From Heterohyrax brucei (lineage: Eukaryota > Chordata > Mammalia > Hyracoidea > Procaviidae), in the NCBI GenBank assembly GCA_028571685.1, contig CM053144.1, positions 96,998,171 through 97,062,170 on the forward strand: a stretch of DNA of 64,000 nt, read 5' to 3'. A program made the translations under genes and the position numbers. Positions 44,061-56,756 of this stretch are shown one piece after another. The notes below the pieces were generated by a model. It saw only the letters and a program-made list of their open reading frames with translations, was not told the origin of the DNA and made no database searches. Within the stretch, counting starts at the first letter, position 1; each line of letters begins with the position of its first letter.

Positions 44061-45215
44061 ATTCTTCCTGGGCCATGCTGTGAATGTATTCTCCTGACAA
44101 CATCTTGATAAACATTTCTTCACAAACCACATTATAACTTCCTCCATTGTTTGCTGAGAGTGGTTATGTGTCAGAAAGCTTGAAATCACAGATTCTGTTC
44201 TTGTTGTTAAGTGCCATGGAGTTGGTTTTATCTCACTAGGAATGTATGTACAACAAAGCAGAACACTGCCCGGTCCTGCATCACCCTCATAATCATTCTT
44301 ACATTTGAGTCAATTGTCACAACCATTGTGTCAGTTCACCTTGTTGGAAGTCTTGCTTTTCTTTTTTTTTTCTGATCCTCTATCAAGTCTAATGGCTTTC
44401 CTTCTGATAATATGTTCAAAGTAAGTGAGACAAGTCTTACCACTCTTGCATTTAAGGAGCATTCTAGCTATATTTCTTTCAAGATACATTTGTTCATTTC
44501 TTTGACAGTCAATGGTATATTTAATAATCTTGACCAACACTGCAATTCAGAGATGTCCTTCTCCTTGGTGTTTCCTACTCACTTTCCAGCTTTCACGTGC
44601 ATATGTAGTGACTGAAAACACTACCGCTTGGGTCAGGTGGACCTTAGACCTCAAGATGACATTTTTGTCTTTTCTTTTCTTTTTTAACATAGTAATGTGG
44701 TCTTTTGCAGCACATGTGTCTAAGGCAATGTTATCTTTGATTTCTCGACTGCTGCTTCTGTGGGCATTGATTGTGGATCCAAATAAAATGAATCTTTGAC
44801 AATGCCAATGTTTTCTCCATTTATCATGATTTTACTTATTGGTCTAGTTTGAATACGTATGTTTCATATTGAGGTATAATCCATACTGAAAGCTGTGGTC
44901 TTTGATCTTCATCAACAAGTGCTTCAAATCTTCTTCGCTTTTGGCAAGCAAGGTTGTATTATCTCCATATTACACACTGTTGAGTGTTTCTCAATCCTAA
45001 TGCTGTGTGGTTCTTCATGTAGTCATTTTCTCAGATTATTTGCTCAGCATACACATTTAAGAAGTATGGTGAGAGGATACAACCCTGACAAACACCTTTC
45101 CTGACTTTAAGCCGTGCAGTATTCTCTTATTCTGCTCAAATAGTTGTCTTTTATCAATTACAAGTTCCTTGTGAGTATAATTAGTTGTCCTAGGATTTTC
45201 ATTCTTTGCAGTTAA

Positions 45216-45380
45216 AAATCCAAACCAAACTCACTGCTGTCGAGTCAATTTCAACTCATAGTGATCTTATAGGTCAGAGTAGAACTGCTCCATGGAGTTT
45301 CCAAGGAGTGCCTGGTGAATTCAAACTGCTGATCTTTTGGTTAGCAGACATAGTGCTTAACCATTACACCACCAGAGTTT
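45216..45380 (-). mobile_element. AfroSINE inside RTE
   Basis: Reversed complete SINE: 'ctcactgctgtcgagtcaat', 'ggtcagagtagaactgctcc', 'tttccaaggagtgcctggtg', 'attcaaactgctgatctttt', 'agtgcttaaccattacacca'. Confidence 0.94.
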
Positions 45381-46326
45381 ACAATTATTTGCAATATTAT
45401 CCACAGATAGTTATGATTCATACAGTTGAATGTTTTCTGTAGCCAGTAAAACACAGGTAATCTTTCTGGTTTTCTTTGCTTTCAGTCAGGAGTCATCTGA
45501 CATCAGCAATGATATTCCTGGTTCCACATTCTTTTCTGAATATGACTTGAGTTTCTGGCAGATCCCTACTGATTCACCCACTTTTGAATGACCTGCCACA
45601 AAATTGTGCTTTTGTGTGATATTAATGATAATATTCAAATAATGTCTACATTCAGTTGGATCACCGTTTCTTTTAATAAACACTGATACGTACCTTTTCC
45701 AGTCATTTGCCCAAGTAACTGTCTTTCACATTTCTTAGCATAGATGTCTGATTACTTCCAGTTCTGCATCCGTTTGTTGAAATTTCTCAGTGCTATTCCC
45801 TCCATTCTTGTGGTCTTGCTTTTTTGCCAGTGGCTTCAGTGCAGTTGGAATTAGTTCAGTAATATTGGTTCTTAATCATATGCTACCTCCTGAAGTGTCT
45901 GAATGCCAGTCAACTGTTATTGGTATAATGATTCTGTGTATTCTCTCCATCATCTTTGATGCTTGCTTCATCATTCAGTCTTTTGCTCATAAAATTCTTC
46001 CATATTGCAACTCTCAGCTTGATTTTTTTCTTCAGTTTTTTCAGCTTGAGAAATATTGAGTGTTTCCTTCCTTCCTGGTTTTCTAACTACAAGTTTTAGC
46101 ATGTGCCATTATAATATTTTACTCTGTCTTCTTGAGCCTCCCTTTGAAATCTTCTCTTCAGCTCTTTTGCTTCTTCATTTCTTCCATTTACTTTATCTAC
46201 TCTATATTCAACAGCAAGTTTCAGAGTCTCTTTTGCCATCCATTTTTGTTTTTCCTTTCTTTCCTGTATTTTATAATGAATTCTTGCTTTCTTTGTGTAC
46301 AATGCCCTTGATGTCATTCCACATTG

Positions 46327-46488
46327 TTTATGTTATTGAAAAAAAGTATTTGCAATGAAGTCTTTGCTCTTACAACATTCTACCATGCTATCTCTTAGAT
46401 CCTTCTTATCTCCAAGGCCATATTTTCAAACTACTGACCTTTCTTCTTCATTTCCAACTTATGCATTCCAATAAGCAGTAATCATCTG
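46327..46488 (-). repeat. Out-of-order duplicated RTE segment (copy 1)
   Basis: About 160 bp ('gtatttgcaatgaagtcttt', 'cttacaacattctaccatgc', 'ccatattttcaaactactga') nearly identical to 46944-47101. It interrupts the RTE text between 'gatgtcattccacattg' and 'ctggcgtttggttattag', where it does not belong by comparison with 54000-54060. Confidence 0.85.
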
Positions 46489-46713
46489 GCGTTTGGTTAT
46501 TAGTGTTTGATGCATCACATCTATTCTTCATATGGTCTCTAGATTTAAGTGTGATATACTCAAGGTCTTACTTTGGCTGTCATGGAGTTGTTTTAATTTT
46601 CTTCAGCTTCAATTCAAACATGCATACAAGTGACTGATAATGTGCTCCACAGTCAGCCCCTGGTCTTGTTTTGATTGGCGATGTTAAGCTTCTCCATCAT
46701 CTCTCTGCTCCCA

Positions 46714-46873
46714 AAATACCCACTGCCGTCAAGTCAGATCTGAGTTATGGCATCCCTAGAGGTCACAGAAGAACTGCCCCATAGAGTTTCCAAGGAGCAC
46801 CTGACAGGTGTGAATTGCCGACCTTTCGGTTAGCAAATGTAGCACTTAACCCACTATGACACCGAAGTTTCCT
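46714..46873 (-). mobile_element. AfroSINE inside RTE
   Basis: Reversed complete SINE: 'ccactgccgtcaagtcagat', 'tcacagaagaactgcccc', 'tttccaaggagcacctgaca', 'gaattgccgacctttcggtt', 'cacttaacccactatgacac'. Confidence 0.94.
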
Positions 46874-46943
46874 CTCTTTGCACAAATGTAGTCAGTTTGA
46901 TTCCTGCGTATTCCATTCAGCATGGTCCAAATGTATAGACACT

Positions 46944-47101
46944 GTTTATGTATTGAAAAAAGTATTTGCAATGAAGCCGTTGCTCTTACAACATTCTACC
47001 ATGCTATCCCTTAGATCCTTCTTATCTCCAGGCCATATTTTCAAACTACTGACCTTTCTTCTTCATTTCCAACTTTTGCATTCCAATGAGCAGTAATTAT
47101 C
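46944..47101 (-). repeat. Duplicated RTE segment (copy 2, normal position)
   Basis: The partner of 46327-46488. It is in the expected RTE order, followed by 'ctgattgcatgttcaatcaa'. Confidence 0.85.
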
Positions 47102-48200
47102 AAGGAAAATCTGATTGCATGTTCAATCAATTTTAGACGGCAGAAGTTGATAAAAATCTTCACTTTCTTCATCTTTGGCCTTAGTTGTTGGTGTGTAAAT
47201 TTGAATAATAGCTGTATTAACTGCTCTTCCTTGTAGACTTATGGATATTATCCTATCACTGAAGACTATGTTGAACTTCGGGAGAGATACTGAAATATTC
47301 TTTCTTCAAAAGTTGTATTACTGTGCTTTAAGTGACAGTTTACAAGTCAAACTGTCATACAAAACCTTGCACAGATTCTGCTTTGTAACTCTAGCTGCTC
47401 TCCTCACCCTGTAACTGCATACTCCCTCTTCCATCCTGTATTTCCTGTGTCTATTCAACCAGCTCTTGTCCCCCTCCACCCTATCAGCTTGCCTCTGGAC
47501 AGGAGGTACTCAGTTAGCCTCATTTATATGCTCAAGCTAAGAGGCACACTATTCTCCAGGATCATTTTCTGTTTTATAGTCTGGTCCAACCTTTGTATGA
47601 AGAGTTTGGCTTTGGGACTGGTTTCACTTATGGGCTAACAGTCAATCCTGGGATCATATCCTCCAGGGACCCTGCAGTCTGTCAGACCATCAAGTCTCAT
47701 CTTTTAGCAGATGACTAGTTCTGCACACTCATTTTCACCCATTATGACAGTGACTCTGCGATGTATTCCCTGTCAGGCCAGTTACTGATGGTAGCCAGGA
47801 ACATTCTAGTTCTTCTGGTCTAATGTTGATGTAGTCTTTAGATCATATGACACTTTCTGACTCTGGGATTCGTATTTTTCTTATGTTTTTGATGTCTGTC
47901 ATTCTCCTCTGCTCCAGATGGGCCGAGATCAGTTGATGCTACTCAGACTGCTGCTTGCTAGCTTTTAAGACCCCACACACCATATGGATAAAGAAAATGT
48001 TGTTGTGCCAGCTGACATAGATCTCTCCTGAAACCATGGTCCTCAGACCACTGCCCCTGCTGCTGTCCTTCAAAGTATTGGGTTATATTTAGGAGACCTC
48101 TCAGCTTTTAGTTTAGTTCTGCTGTGCTGACTTCCCTTCTACTCCCTTGACCTAACTCAATTCTTATCTGCTATTTAATCAATGGTAGCACTTAACAACT

Positions 48201-48890
48201 ACCACTAGGAAGTGCTGGTTAAGTGCTACATCTAATTAAGTGCTACATCTGCTAACCAGAAGATCAGCAGTTCAGATTTGCCAGGTGTTCCTTGGAAATT
48301 CTATGGAGAAGTTCTACTCTGACCTTTAGGGTCATTATCATAGATTGAACTGTGTCCCCCCAAAAATCTGTAGCCATTTGGCTGGCAATGATCCACAACG
48401 TTATTGTCTACTGTTTTGTGATTTTTCTATGCTGTATGGTAAAGAGGATGAGGGTGGGGCTGTAAATCCCTTCCTAAGGTTACCTCCCTGCTCCAGTGTA
48501 AACAGAATTTTCATGGAGTGTGGCTTGCACCACCCTTTGTCCTTTTATCTTACAAGGCATAAAAGGAAAGAGAAGCAAGCAGAAAACTGGGAACCTCACA
48601 CTATCAAGAAAGTAGTACTGGGTGTAGAGCATGTCCTTAAGACCTGAGGTTGCTGACACAAGATGCACCCCAACCAAAGACTAATGCAACACAAGGCCGT
48701 TCCTTTAGAGCCAACAAGGGGAAAGCCTTCCCCTGGGGCACATATCCTGAGTTAGGACTTGTAGCCTACTGGACTGTGTAAGAATAAATTTTTCTTTGCT
48801 AAAGCTATCCACTCCGGTATTTCTGTTACAGCAACACTAGCTGACTAAAACAGTCTTTATGGGTTGGAATCAACTTGACAGCAGTGGCTT
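48201..48890 (+). mobile_element. AfroSINE inside L1, split by an LTR
   Basis: Head 48201-48338 ('gtgctggttaagtgctacat', 'aaccagaagatcagcagttc', 'ccaggtgttccttggaaatt', 'gaagttctactctgac') and tail 48853-48890 ('gggttggaatcaacttgaca', 'gcagtggctt') are one sense SINE. The A-box word ttaagtgctacatct is locally duplicated (48219 and 48236). Confidence 0.88.
48339..48852 (+). mobile_element. ERV-L/MaLR-like solo LTR
   Basis: 'tagattgaactgtgtccccc' start, 'ggacttgtagcctactgga', 'gaataaatttttctttgc', 'ggtatttctgttacagcaac', end 'ctgactaaaaca'. This is the same family as 25149/39206-39647. It lies inside the SINE between gtcattat (48331-48338) and gtctttat (48853-48860), a possible short target duplication. 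'gaataaa' near 48780 may serve as the LTR polyadenylation signal. Confidence 0.75.
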
Positions 48891-51800
48891 TATCTAATTA
48901 GTGAATATTCCTCTCTCTCCCTTCCCACTGTTGTAAATATCAAAGATTGTTTTATTCTGTGTTTAAACCTTCTCTTGAGTACTTATGATAGTGATCTCAT
49001 ACAATATTTGTCCTTTTGCAACTAATTTCATTCAGCGTAATATCTTTCAGATTCCTTCATGTTAAAAGGTGTTTCCTAAGATCATCATTGTTTTTTTTTA
49101 TCATCACATAGTATTCCACAGTGCAAGTTTATGGACTTTAGGCCTTTGTCAAATCTCAGCTGCCCATAGGTGGAGGATGTTGTATCTTGATTCTCTATTC
49201 TGTTTATGTATCTGTTTTGTACCAATGCGAGGCTGTTTTGACTATCTTGGCAGTGTCGTACGTTCTGAAATCAGCTAGTATGAGGCCTCCCATTTTGTTC
49301 TTTTTCAGTTATGCTTTACTTACCCAGGGCTTCTTCCCTTTCTGTATGAAGTTGGTGATTTCATTAAAAAATGCCACTGGAATTTATATTGAGGTTGCAT
49401 TGTATCTATATATTGCTTTTGATAGGATAGACATTTTCACAATGTTGAGTCTTTTTATCCATGAGCAAGCTAGGGTTCTTCACTTAATGTATGTCTCTTT
49501 TAGTTTCTTGCAGCAGAGTTGTAATTTTCTTTGTACAGGCCTTTTCCATCTCTGGTTAGATTTATTCCCAAGTATTTTATCTTCTTGGGGGCTATTATAA
49601 ATGGTACTGATTCAGTGATTTACTCTCTGACATTCCCTTTTTTGATGTAAAGGAATCCAGCCGATTTTTGTATGTTTAAATTATATTCCAATCCTTTACT
49701 GAACTCTATTAGTTCCAGTAGTTAATTTGCAGATTCTTTGGGGTTTTCTGTTTACAAAATCCTATCATCTGTGAATAGGGATATTTTTACCTCTTCCTTA
49801 TCAATTTGAATGTCCTTTATCTTGCCTAATTGCTTTAGTTAGAACCTCCAGCATGATGTTGACAATGGGCACCCTTGTCTGATTCCTGTTTTCAAGAGGA
49901 ATGCTTTCAGACTCTCCATTTAAAATGATGTTGGCTTTGTATAAATGCTATTAATATGTTGACAAATTATTCTTCCTATTTTCCTAAGAGTTTTTAACAC
50001 AAATGGATATTGGACCTTGTCAAATGCCTTTTCTGTACCAAATGACAAAGCCAAGTGGTTCTTGTCTTCTGTTTTATTTATGTGGTTGATTACATTCATT
50101 GTTTTCTAATGTGCTATCCTTCACTGAAAGTGATGTGTTGAAGTTACCCACTATTATTATGGAGCTGTCTATTTCTGTTTTCACTGTAGTTGAAGTTTAT
50201 TTAATGTATTTTGGAGTCCTATTGTTGCATAAATAGATATTTAATACAGTTATATCACCTGGAGTACTCACCCTTTAAACATTATGTAGCGTCTTTCCTT
50301 ATCCCATATGGTGGATTTTACTTTAAATTCTGTTTTATCAGAAATTAATATTGCCACTCCTGCTCTTTTTGAATGCTGTTAGCTTATTTTTTTCCATTCT
50401 TTGAGTTTTAGTTTGTGTCTTTAAGTCTAAGGTACATCTCCTGTAGGTAGCATATTGATTGGTAATGGTTGTTTACCCAATCTGCCACTTTCCATCTCTT
50501 GCTCAGTACATTTAATACATTTACACGCAGCATAATTATTGCTAGGTATGAGTTTAGTGCTGCCATTTTAATGTCTTCTTTTTTTTTTGTGCAGTGTAGA
50601 CATTTAAATCCCTTTGTTCCTTTAATTTTCTGTGCTGAATCCTTTTTTCTTTGTGTTTTCACTTTTCCAATACTAGTGGCTTTGTATTTGTGGAGACTTC
50701 ATGTTTTTCTTGTTTTCTTTTTTTTTTTTGTACAGGATTAATAATTTCCTTTGTGGTCATTTTAATGTTTACCCCTATTTTTCTAAATCTGAACCAGTCT
50801 TTAATTTCTCCATATCTCCTTGACTTTTTCTCCATACAAAAGATATTGGACTATATTTGCTTTTAAGTCCTTCTTGTTTGTTATAAAGTTAACATAATGA
50901 CATCTGTGCTTTCCTATTTTCGGTGTTTTGCCTTTGATTTATTTTTGTAATTCCCTGTTTAGACTGATATCCAGTCACTCTTTTCTGTGTTCTTCTCTTG
51001 GGTTGTTACCTGATGTCACTGATTTTCTAAGGACTTTTCTAAAGGACTCCTTTTAGTATTTCTTGCAATTTAGTTTGGTTTTGCAAATTTCCTGAATTTC
51101 TGTTTATCTGCAAATGTCCTAATTTCACATCATATTTGAGAGACAGTTTGCTGGATATATAATTCTTGGCTAGCAATTATTTTCCTTCAAGAATTTGTAT
51201 ATGTCATCCCACTGGCTTCTTCAATAGTTTCTACTGAGCAGTCTGAGCTTAGTCTTACTGATTGTCTTCTATAGGTTATCATTCTTTTATTCCCAACCAC
51301 TTTTAAAATTGTCTCCTTACTTTTAGTTTGACAAGTTCAAGTATAATGTATCTGTGTCTGTCTTTTGAGATCTACTTTGTTTGGAGTCTGATGAGTATCT
51401 TAGATAGATATAATTTCATCTTTCATGATGTCAGGGAAGTTTTCTATAAAGAAATCTTTGACAATTCCTTTTACATTTTCTGTTATTCCTCCTGTTCAGG
51501 TCCTCTTGTAAGAGCACCACATAGTTCTTAGTGTTTCCTGACTTTTTAAAATTCTTTTCCTGATTTTCTTCTCAAATATGTTCTTGTCACCTGGTTTATC
51601 TTCAATCTCATTAAATTCAACCCTTCAGTGCCTCAATTCTGCTCCTTTAACTTTATCTTGAGTTGTCTAATTTGGTTATTTTATTATTAAGTTGAAATAT
51701 CTTGTTGATAGTGAGTCCAGTGCCATTCCTCTTCAATTTGTTTTTCCAGCATCGTAGACCATGTGATTGTCTGATAAAAAAATAAACAGTATGAGTCCAT

Positions 51801-52439
51801 TTCAGCTCACTAGTGCTTAGGATACCTATGTTTGTGTATTCCATTTCATTGTGATACTTTACAATTTTTCTAGATTTGTACTTCATGCATTCCCCATTTC
51901 AATTATTAAAGGATATCTGCAGCTGTTTCTTTTCATTCTGAGTTGTGTCACATCAGTGAATGAAGGTTGCAAAAGCTTAACTGCATCCATATCATTAATG
52001 TCAACTCTGCGTTGAAGAGACACTCTTCTGCAGCACTTTTTGAGAACTCCCCAATCTGAGATGCTCATCTTGGGGTACTGCATCAGGCAATGTTCAGCTG
52101 CTGTTCATAATGTTGTACTTGCTAGTTTTTCAGAAGTGGACTTCTTCCTAGTTAGGTCCTTCTTCCTAGTATGTCTTAGTCTGTGAGATGAACTAAGACC
52201 TCTCCAACTTGGGTGACCCTACCAATATTTCAATACCTGTGACATCACTTCCAACATCACAGCAATATGCAAGCCACTGCAGTATCACAAACTGATAGAC
52301 ACGTGAGGGGATTCTAATCTTAGGAAGGCAGAAAGGAGGACTTAAGACAGGCTAAAGTTTAATTAAAAATCAAGCTTTTATTCAGACCCAGGTCAATCAT
52401 TTTCAGTCATACCAAGCACTTCTGTTGTAGAGTGCCCTC

Positions 52440-53735
52440 ACACAGCAGCTAGGCCATTTTGAATTCTCACACAAAATATGGAAACTGCTGTTTTCCCACA
52501 TTTTTGCCAACATCACCAACAGCAAATATCATGAAAATTTATAATTTTCCAACTATTTCTACTTTCTTATGAATGAAATGGAATCTTTTTTGTATATGCT
52601 TAAAGATTCTGTATGTGCACGCACATGTAGTGTATTCACGTCATTTGCCCATTTTTTAAATCAGTTATTTTCTCACAATTGTTGGGATCTTCATATATAT
52701 ATTGGGTATATAAACTTTGTGTCTATGTTATATGTTGCAAACATTTTCTGCTGGTCTGTCATTGCTTTTTTTTTCCCCCCTTATGGCCATGAAGTGGTAT
52801 TTCATGAAAAGTTTTAAAATAGGTCTAAATTAACAAACTTTTCTTTTACTGAGTCTGAATTTTCAGACATAATTAGACTGTATTCCCCTACATATATTAG
52901 AAAAAAATCCACTGAGGTTTTCCTCTAGTACTTTGGAGTTTTATACTTTACAATTAGAATTCTAATTCATTTGAAGTTAGATGTAGGTATGGGTGTGTGA
53001 GGGGTGTGTTTTGAAAGGAAAAGATCTAATTTTATTTTTCCAAATGAACATCCAGCTTTCCAGCACCACTTAGTCGGATGCCCATCTTTCCCTCAGTGAT
53101 ATGCAGTGAAACTTGATCATACATTGTATTTCCATATGATGTTTTTGGACTTTCTATTCTACCCCATGTGCCTGTTTATTAACTGGTACACACTGTTTTA
53201 ATTACAGACCTTTTACATCTTGCAAAAACTAGTTTCCATTCAAAGCTATTCCTTTTTAGTGATTTCCTTGCTATTTTTATCTGTTTGCTTTTCCCTGTCT
53301 ACTCCACCAGCTCCAGAGAAAACTTTCTGGTATTTTTATTGGTATCGAATGATATGTATGAACTGACTTACAGAGAATCGGTATCTTGGCAATGTCGAAA
53401 TGTCTTAAAGATGTACATTTGTTCACGTCTACTTTTGTGAATTTCCACAATGTTTCATATTTTTACATATATTCAAACATTTTTGTTAAATTAATTTAAG
53501 TATATATATCATAGTTATTTTGCCATAAATGAAACTACCTTACTTCACCTCATTTTTGTTTGCATATATCTTTCTAATTCCTAAATACATTTGTCTGTCT
53601 ATCTATTCTTTATTAAATTGCATCTCAATTTTGTATTGCTTTTTCAAAGTATTTAATCCATGTTTTTTCTCTGTTCTCCACCTTATTAATTTCTGTATAC
53701 ACCAGTTTTTTTCTGATACAACACCGGACTTTCTT
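52440..53735 (-). mobile_element. Old L1 (L1M-like) 3' region
   Basis: Reversed old-L1 text in order: 'tttgcccattttttaaatca', 'ggatcttcatatatatattg', 'tagatgtaggtatgggtg', 'catccagctttccagcacca', 'ggtacacactgttttaatta', 'cttggcaatgtcgaaatg'. Strongly diverged, with no frame. Confidence 0.7.
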
Positions 53736-55260
53736 CCAGAGCTGATATATTCTTCCTTTTTGGCTATCTATTTCCAGTTCTTTGACTATGTCATTATAAT
53801 GCTTTATTTTGTCTTCTTAAGCTGCCCTTTGAAATCTTCAGTTCTTTTACTTTATCATTCATTCCTTTAGCTTTAGCTGCTTGACATTCGAGAGCTAATT
53901 TGACATTCAAGAGCTAGTTTCAGGGTCTCTTCTGACATCCAATTTGGTCTTTTCTTTCTTTCTAGTCTTTTTAATGACCTCTTGCTTTCTTCATGGATGA
54001 TGTCTTTGATGTTATTCCACAATTTATCTGGTCTTTGGTTATTAGCGTTCAATACATCAAATCTGTTCTTGGGATGTTCTCTAAACTCTGGTGGTATATA
54101 TTCGAGGTCGTACTTTGGCTCTCGTGGATTTGTTCTAATTTTCCTCAGCTTCCACTTTAATTTGCATATGAGCAATTGATGATCTGTGTGGTAGTCAGTA
54201 TCTAGTCTTGTTCTGACTGCTGATATGGGGCTTTTCCATCATCTTTTCCCACAGATGTAGTTGATGTGATTCCTACATATTCCATCTGGTGTGGTCCATG
54301 TGTACAGTCACCAATTGTGTTGGTGAAAAAGGTATTTGCAATGAGAAAGTCCTTAGTCTTGTAAATTTCCATTATGAGATTTTCGGCATCATTTCTGTCA
54401 TATAGGCTCTATTTTTCGACTACTGATTTTTTGTCTTTATTTCCAACTTTTGCATTCCCATCACCAGCAATTATCAATGCATCCTGATTGCATGTTTGAT
54501 CAATTTTGGACTGCAGAAGCTACTAAAAGTCTTCAATTTTGTTCCTTTGGCCTCAGTGTTTGGTGCATAAGTTTGAATAACAGTCATATTAACTTTCTTG
54601 TAGGTGTGTGGATATTATCCCGTCACTGACAGCACTGTACTTCAGGACAGATCGTGAAATGTTCTTTCTGACAATGAACACAACTCTGTTTCTTTTAAAG
54701 TTTTAATTCCCACCACAGTAACCATATGATCGTCTGATTCAACATGGCCAATACCGGTTGATTTCAGCTCACTAATGCCTAGGATATCAATGTTTATGCA
54801 TTCCAGTTCATTTTTGATGATTTCCAATTTTCCTAGATTCATATTTTGTAAATTACATGTTCCAATTATTAATGGATGTTTGCAGCTTTTTCTTCTCATT
54901 TTGAGTCATGCCACATGAGCCAGTAAAGATCCTGAAGACTTTACTCCATCCACATCATTAAAGTTGACTCTACTTTGAGGAGGCAACTCTTCCTCAGTGG
55001 TCTTTTCAGTGTCTTCCAACCTGGGGAGCTCCTTTTCTCACACTATATCTGACAATGTTGCACTGCTATTCATAAGGTTTTCACTGGCTAATTCTTTTCA
55101 GAAGTAAACTGCTGGGTCCTTCTTCCTAGTCTGTCTTGATCTGGAAGCTCAGCTGAAACCTGTCCACCACGGGTCACCCTGTCCGTACCTATATACCAGT
55201 GGCATAGCTTCCAGCATCATAGCAGCAAGCAAGCCCCCACTTACAGATAAGTGAGGGCTG
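53736..55260 (-). mobile_element. RTE LINE, 5' half
   Basis: Reversed RTE from the linker ('ccctttgaaatcttcagttc', 'gatgtctttgatgttattcc') through the endonuclease ('attatcaatgcatcctga', 'ggatattatcccgtcactga', 'ttcagctcactaatgcctag') to the 5' end ('agtggcatagcttccagc'). The longest reverse frame (53873-54175) reads 'KLRKIRTNPREPKYDLEYIP'. A 22-bp word around 'tttgacattcaagagctag' is tandemly doubled at 53879-53921. The 3' half is absent. Confidence 0.9.
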
Positions 55261-56756
55261 CTCATTCTACCTGTGTGTAGTTTTCCTAGTCTGTCTGCTC
55301 TCCCTTTACTTAATATTGCTAGTTTGCTCACTCTCCCTTTAATTTACTGACTCTTCCTAGCCTGATTGCTCTTCCTACAGTACATCTCTAGTTTTTTCTA
55401 TGATTTATTGGACTTGACTCTCAATTAGATTGAAGATTAAATTAACCCAATCTATATATTGAATAAAACTGTTTCAGAATGAAACACATTTCTGTGATGT
55501 ATTTTATAGTAAGAGACAAATATCAAACTGTTGTCATTCTTTATGCTACCTTGTACAAAATTGACTATTTTTTTTTGCCAAAAAAGAAGAATATTTACAA
55601 CTCTTTAACACATCTTCATATAGCCAAATAGACCCCAAAAGGAAGACATAAAATCAGCAATATTGTATACACATAGAAAATTACAGAAAATAATGATTAA
55701 AATATAAGTAAATATAAAACCCAAACTAAATCTAGTGCCATCGAGTCAATGCCAACTCATAGTGACCCTACAGTTAATTTAAAAAAAATGTAGGAAAACC
55801 TGCTACAAAAACCCCTGGCAAGTTGGACTAGAATAGTCAATGCATTTGGCTTTGTAGTGCATATGTTCTTAGGTAAGTAAAACAAAATATCTATGCAATA
55901 AACCCTCTGGTTGATATAAACCACAGATCTACTCTAGTGGCCCCGGGTCCTTGGTGGGGAATTTGGTGAGGTAGAACAAGTCAGTTACCTTTGCTTCTAA
56001 TCAGACTTTTTGAAGTTTAAACACTATTTTACAACAAATGAATATGTTGATAAGTACTTGCTTTTTAAAATTCCTTCCACCTGTACTTTAGCAGGAAGTG
56101 GGGCATGGCATTCAGAGCTGTTCATCAAATAGTTCCCAGCCCCAGCAGCTAATCTCCAGTTTCCAAATTGTTCTACATTCTCCCTTTGGAAAGGAGGACA
56201 TTCACAATATGCTTTAGCACTGTGCTAAATGTGTGGTTTGCAGGCTGGTGTCCATCAGAAAATACTTGCTACCAGTCTGCAAGAAGGTTAAGTACAGAAA
56301 TTAAGAGGATCCAACTGGACGGCACCTGGCGTTTGGCTGGCATAGTTAATTTTACAGCAACCTGATAAGCGTAAATCACTACACCACCAAGGCGTAGTAG
56401 TCTGCAGAAACGAATACGAAAAAGGAGGGCAGAGTTTGTATTGTGTATATGCTTTATTGTCATTACTTCATTTTTATTGTATTTTACTGGAGCATTTGTC
56501 TGAAATGGAATACAGATTAAAAAGGGAAAAACAAGAGGTCCTCATCACACAGTTTGAGAACAACTACTAACTCTTCTAGCAGTACTCACGTTAGTATTCT
56601 TACTTCTAGGAATACCATGGAAATAGCTGACTGGCAACTGCTAAGCGGAACAGCAGCTCCAAATGTGAACATTTTTGACACTGTTCAAGTTTGTCTGGGA
56701 CAACTTGAGCTTTTCCTCTGCTCACTTTTCCATTCTTCACAGTCTACCTATATCAC
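55261..56756. other. Unassigned, with small SINE pieces
   Basis: No gene. A SINE fragment lies at 55716-55776 (listed). Near 56310-56400 are scraps reminiscent of SINE ends ('ggacggcacctgg', 'cactacaccaccaaggcg'). The rest is unassigned. Confidence 0.4.
55716..55776 (-). mobile_element. AfroSINE 3' fragment
   Basis: 'ctagtgccatcgagtcaatg', 'actcatagtgaccctacag', reversed SINE terminus only. Confidence 0.85.

Larger units (their letters stand above)
47304..51692 (-). mobile_element. L1 LINE inserted in RTE, 5'-truncated and internally deleted
   Basis: Reversed L1: 3' UTR 47304-48200 ('gtgctttaagtgacagttta', 'caccctatcagcttgcctct', 'gcttttaagaccccacacac'), then after a SINE the ORF2 C-terminus (about 48890-50100). 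A deletion removes much of the RT core. The endonuclease region (50110-50565) has an ORF2 start 'MAALNSYLAIIMLRVNVLNV' near 50565. A spacer of about 450 bp and the ORF1 C-terminal domain and RRM (about 51060-51690, reverse reading 'ILYPA..LSLKYD'-like) follow. The 3' UTR type differs from that of the L1 at 38230. Confidence 0.88.
44193..52312 (-). mobile_element. Near full-length RTE LINE, split by an L1
   Basis: Reversed RTE from its 3' terminus ('ttgttgttaagtgccatgga', 44193) through the RT ('ccatactgaaagctgtgg', 'ttggcaagcaaggttgta', 'caaccctgacaaacacc') to the endonuclease region at 47303. It resumes at 51693 ('ccagtgccattcctcttc') to the 5' end at about 52312 ('gatagacacgtgagggg'). The join has duplicated flanks: tgaaatattctt (47291-47302) and tgaaatatcttg (51693-51704). 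Without the inserts it is about 3.2 kb, close to full RTE length. It carries two AfroSINEs and an internal duplication. All frames are broken. Confidence 0.93.
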
